The notes beneath the pieces were generated by a model. The model had not been told where the DNA came from. It saw only the letters and a list, made by a program, of their open reading frames with translations, and did not search any database. Below are positions 6,347-7,479 of a DNA stretch of 7,479 nucleotides, piece by piece (position 1 is the stretch's first letter; the number at the start of each line of letters is the position of its first letter). The stretch covers positions 1 through 7,479 of the forward strand of contig JAJYSD010000047.1 of assembly GCA_021793745.1 (NCBI GenBank). The letters are read 5' to 3'. Source of the stretch: Bacillota bacterium. GTDB lineage: Bacteria > Bacillota > Bacilli > Thermoactinomycetales > DSM-44946. A program made the translations under genes and the position numbers.

Positions 6347-6438
6347 ATCCTTACGGTGTGACGCGATCTGCGCCTGGTGTCGCTCGGACCGGACCCGTCC
6401 GCTCGGCGGACGGCGGAACCCTAGACACCCTCCCCAAT
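6320..6438 (-). ncRNA. ykkC-family riboswitch aptamer, subtype 2-like (ppGpp/PRPP/nucleotide class) rather than guanidine-I
   Basis: About 119 nt of leader RNA starting four bases after the predicted transcript start. In order it shows: P0 5' strand AUUGGGGA (6438-6431); P1 GGUGUC pairing with GACACC (6429-6424 and 6381-6376); the ykkC core CUAGGGUUCCG (6424-6414); a 7-bp P2 (6412-6406 with 6402-6396); GGUCCGAG (6390-6383); a 5-bp hairpin (GGCGC/GCGUC); ACACCG (6359-6354); AAGG pairing with CCUU around AUAAAAG; and a tail GGCAGGUUCCCAAU (6333-6320). The last eight bases UUCCCAAU pair with the P0 5' strand (one G-U). Guanidine-I RNAs, as I remember them, end in AAAAGCCCGGGAG; that motif is absent. 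The GGCRRGUU tail and P0 helix match the subtype 2 ppGpp and PRPP aptamers. It controls the ABC exporter operon below it. Confidence 0.87.
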
Positions 6439-6448
6439 TGTTACGATG

Positions 6449-6477
6449 ATTATACACGGCGGGGAATCGATTGACAA
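6449..6477 (-). promoter_or_regulatory. SigA promoter of the riboswitch-ABC exporter operon
   Basis: -35 TTGTCA (6477-6472; five of six), 17-base spacer, perfect -10 TATAAT (6454-6449). The predicted start is near 6442, just ahead of riboswitch helix P0. The promoter begins 23 bases after the stop of the upstream glycosidase gene. Confidence 0.88.
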
Positions 6478-6479
6478 GG

Positions 6480-6489
6480 GGAACGTTCC
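6480..6489. repeat. Short perfect palindrome upstream of the riboswitch promoter
   Basis: GGAACGTTCC, a 10-base perfect palindrome two bases upstream of the -35 box. It may be a protein site or part of a weak hairpin; it is too short to judge. Confidence 0.25.
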
Positions 6490-6500
6490 GGCCCGGACAA

Positions 6501-7478
6501 TTATCTCCTCAGAGCGATGATCAAGGCATGGGCCTCCGCAACCAGCTTCTTTCGGGCGCGGTCCGTCGCGCGATCCTTCATCCCCTTTTTGTTCAGATGC
6601 TCGAGGAAATCCTCCATATGTTTGACCGCCTGTTCGGTGTGCCCCTTTTGCTCTTGACGGCCGGCCTGCTTCAGGCTGCGGGACAACTGTTTGGCCAGCG
6701 GTTCCTTCAGCTCCCCGGATCGCCTGTAATCCCGGATCAGCTGGTCGACCGCTTCGAAAAAGCGATTCACGTCGTCATATCCGAGCAGTTCCACTTCGGC
6801 CAGCGTCGTGGAACCCGCTCCGTTGTTTTCGCTGATTTCCAGCCTGTAATGGGAATACTTGCCGGGATGTTTCACCTCAAAGGCCCGGGTGTGCCGGCGC
6901 CACTTAAAGGATTCACCGCTTCTTTCATCCAGCACGGTCCAGTTTCGGCCGTCCCTGGAGCCCTTCAGCACCCAGCTTTTCGGATCTTCCGCCGGGGATC
7001 CGTCTCCGGATGTCAAGGTGTACATCCGCACCTTCTCCGGCCCGTCCGCCAATCGCCATTCCACCCGGGGGGAAGAGGTGTCAAAGGTGACCCGGGTGTC
7101 CGAAGAATTGTCGGACAACCCTCCGGCATCACCGCCTCCTTCCGAGCGATCCGTCAAATCCCTCATCGGTCGGGGCAACAGGGACGACCCGTCGGTGGCG
7201 GGAGCGGTGATGGACGGCGGAAGGGCCTGCTCGCCGGTCCCCCATTTGGAGGGCTTGGGACCCATTTCGAAATCCAGCGTCGCTCCCCGGATGAGGTCGA
7301 AATGGGAAAGAGTGGTTTTGTTGTATTCGACGCCGTTCAGTTTGACCCTTTGAATGTATTTGTTCCTGTCGCTGACCTTCGGGGCGTTGATGACGATCTT
7401 GTTGCCGTTTTCCAGGTGGATGGTCATTTTCTTGAAATAAGGAGCTCCGATCACATATTCCGGCGTTCCCAGCCGCAG
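6501..7478 (-). CDS. C-terminal part of a GH92-family glycosidase (alpha-mannosidase type) with discoidin-like and FIMAH-like modules, 5' part outside window
   Basis: The frame is open to the window edge, so only 325 C-terminal residues are visible. Residues 1-80 match the end of GH92 exo-alpha-mannosidases as I know them: GTPEYVIGAPYFKKMTIHL, then NKYIQRVKLNG, the SHFDLIRGATLDFEMGPKP stretch and a final WG. The catalytic residues lie upstream. Residues of about 105-235 look like an F5/8 type C (discoidin/CBM32-like) domain: VEWRLADGPEKVRMYTLTSG, SWVLKGSRDGRNWTVLDE, YSHYRLEISENNG and TTLAEVELLG. The final 88 residues are charged and helical (FFEAVDQLIRDYRRSGEL, EQAVKHMEDFLEHLNKK), resembling FIMAH modules of secreted Bacillota proteins. 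The product is therefore probably an exported or wall-associated enzyme trimming mannose-containing glycans. No terminator with a T-run follows the TAA. Confidence 0.88.
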   Translation of the reverse strand: MRLGTPEYVIGAPYFKKMTIHLENGNKIVINAPKVSDRNKYIQRVKLNGVEYNKTTLSHFDLIRGATLDFEMGPKPSKWGTGEQALPPSITAPATDGSSLLPRPMRDLTDRSEGGGDAGGLSDNSSDTRVTFDTSSPRVEWRLADGPEKVRMYTLTSGDGSPAEDPKSWVLKGSRDGRNWTVLDERSGESFKWRRHTRAFEVKHPGKYSHYRLEISENNGAGSTTLAEVELLGYDDVNRFFEAVDQLIRDYRRSGELKEPLAKQLSRSLKQAGRQEQKGHTEQAVKHMEDFLEHLNKKGMKDRATDRARKKLVAEAHALIIALRR

Positions 7479-7479
7479 C

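Noticed and set aside
6320..6438. Straight guanidine-I riboswitch
   Set aside because: The 5' core fits, but the conserved GGGAG after AAAAGCC is missing, while a subtype 2-type P0 helix and tail are present.

Overview
The window looks like a chromosomal segment of a moderately GC-rich Gram-positive bacterium (Bacillota). I infer this from SigA-type promoters, strong GGAGG-like ribosome binding sites, GTG and TTG starts, intrinsic terminators with T-runs, a YtrA-type GntR regulator and a liquefying Bacillus-type alpha-amylase. A thermophilic relative of Bacillus (for example Thermoactinomycetaceae) is a reasonable guess, but the sequence does not prove it.

Layout. Positions 2-1204 (+) hold the 3' part of a GH13 liquefying alpha-amylase, closed by a strong terminator. 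Everything after it is on the minus strand. Read in the direction of transcription, from the right edge: the C-terminal part of a large GH92-type glycosidase with discoidin-like and helical C-terminal modules (7478-6501); a SigA promoter; a ykkC-family riboswitch aptamer with an overlapping terminator (6438-6293); and the three-gene ABC-2 exporter operon it controls (ATPase 6182-5199, two permeases 5194-3586). Next comes an AT-rich regulatory region with a Crp/Fnr-type box, followed by a two-subunit 3-oxoacid-type CoA-transferase operon (3327-1964). Three tandem terminator-like hairpins follow. Last is a YtrA-like GntR repressor gene (1778-1404) with a perfect operator palindrome over its own promoter. 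Behind it is a stump of an ABC ATPase gene that breaks off exactly inside the Walker A motif (1383-1261), facing the amylase.

How it fits together. The two carbohydrate-active enzymes at the edges suggest a secreted polysaccharide or glycan degradation repertoire. The CoA-transferase operon has a promoter built like a class II Crp/Fnr activator-dependent promoter, suggesting oxygen- or metabolite-responsive use of acetoacetate or short-chain acids. The GntR gene appears to be the surviving half of a GntR-ABC operon whose transporter genes were deleted.

The most interesting element is the riboswitch. Its conserved core is that of the ykkC family. However, its 3' end and its P0 helix look like subtype 2 (ppGpp/PRPP/nucleotide-sensing) rather than subtype 1 (guanidine), and it sits before an ABC-2 exporter of unknown substrate. 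This would be a nucleotide-type signal controlling an uncharacterised exporter.
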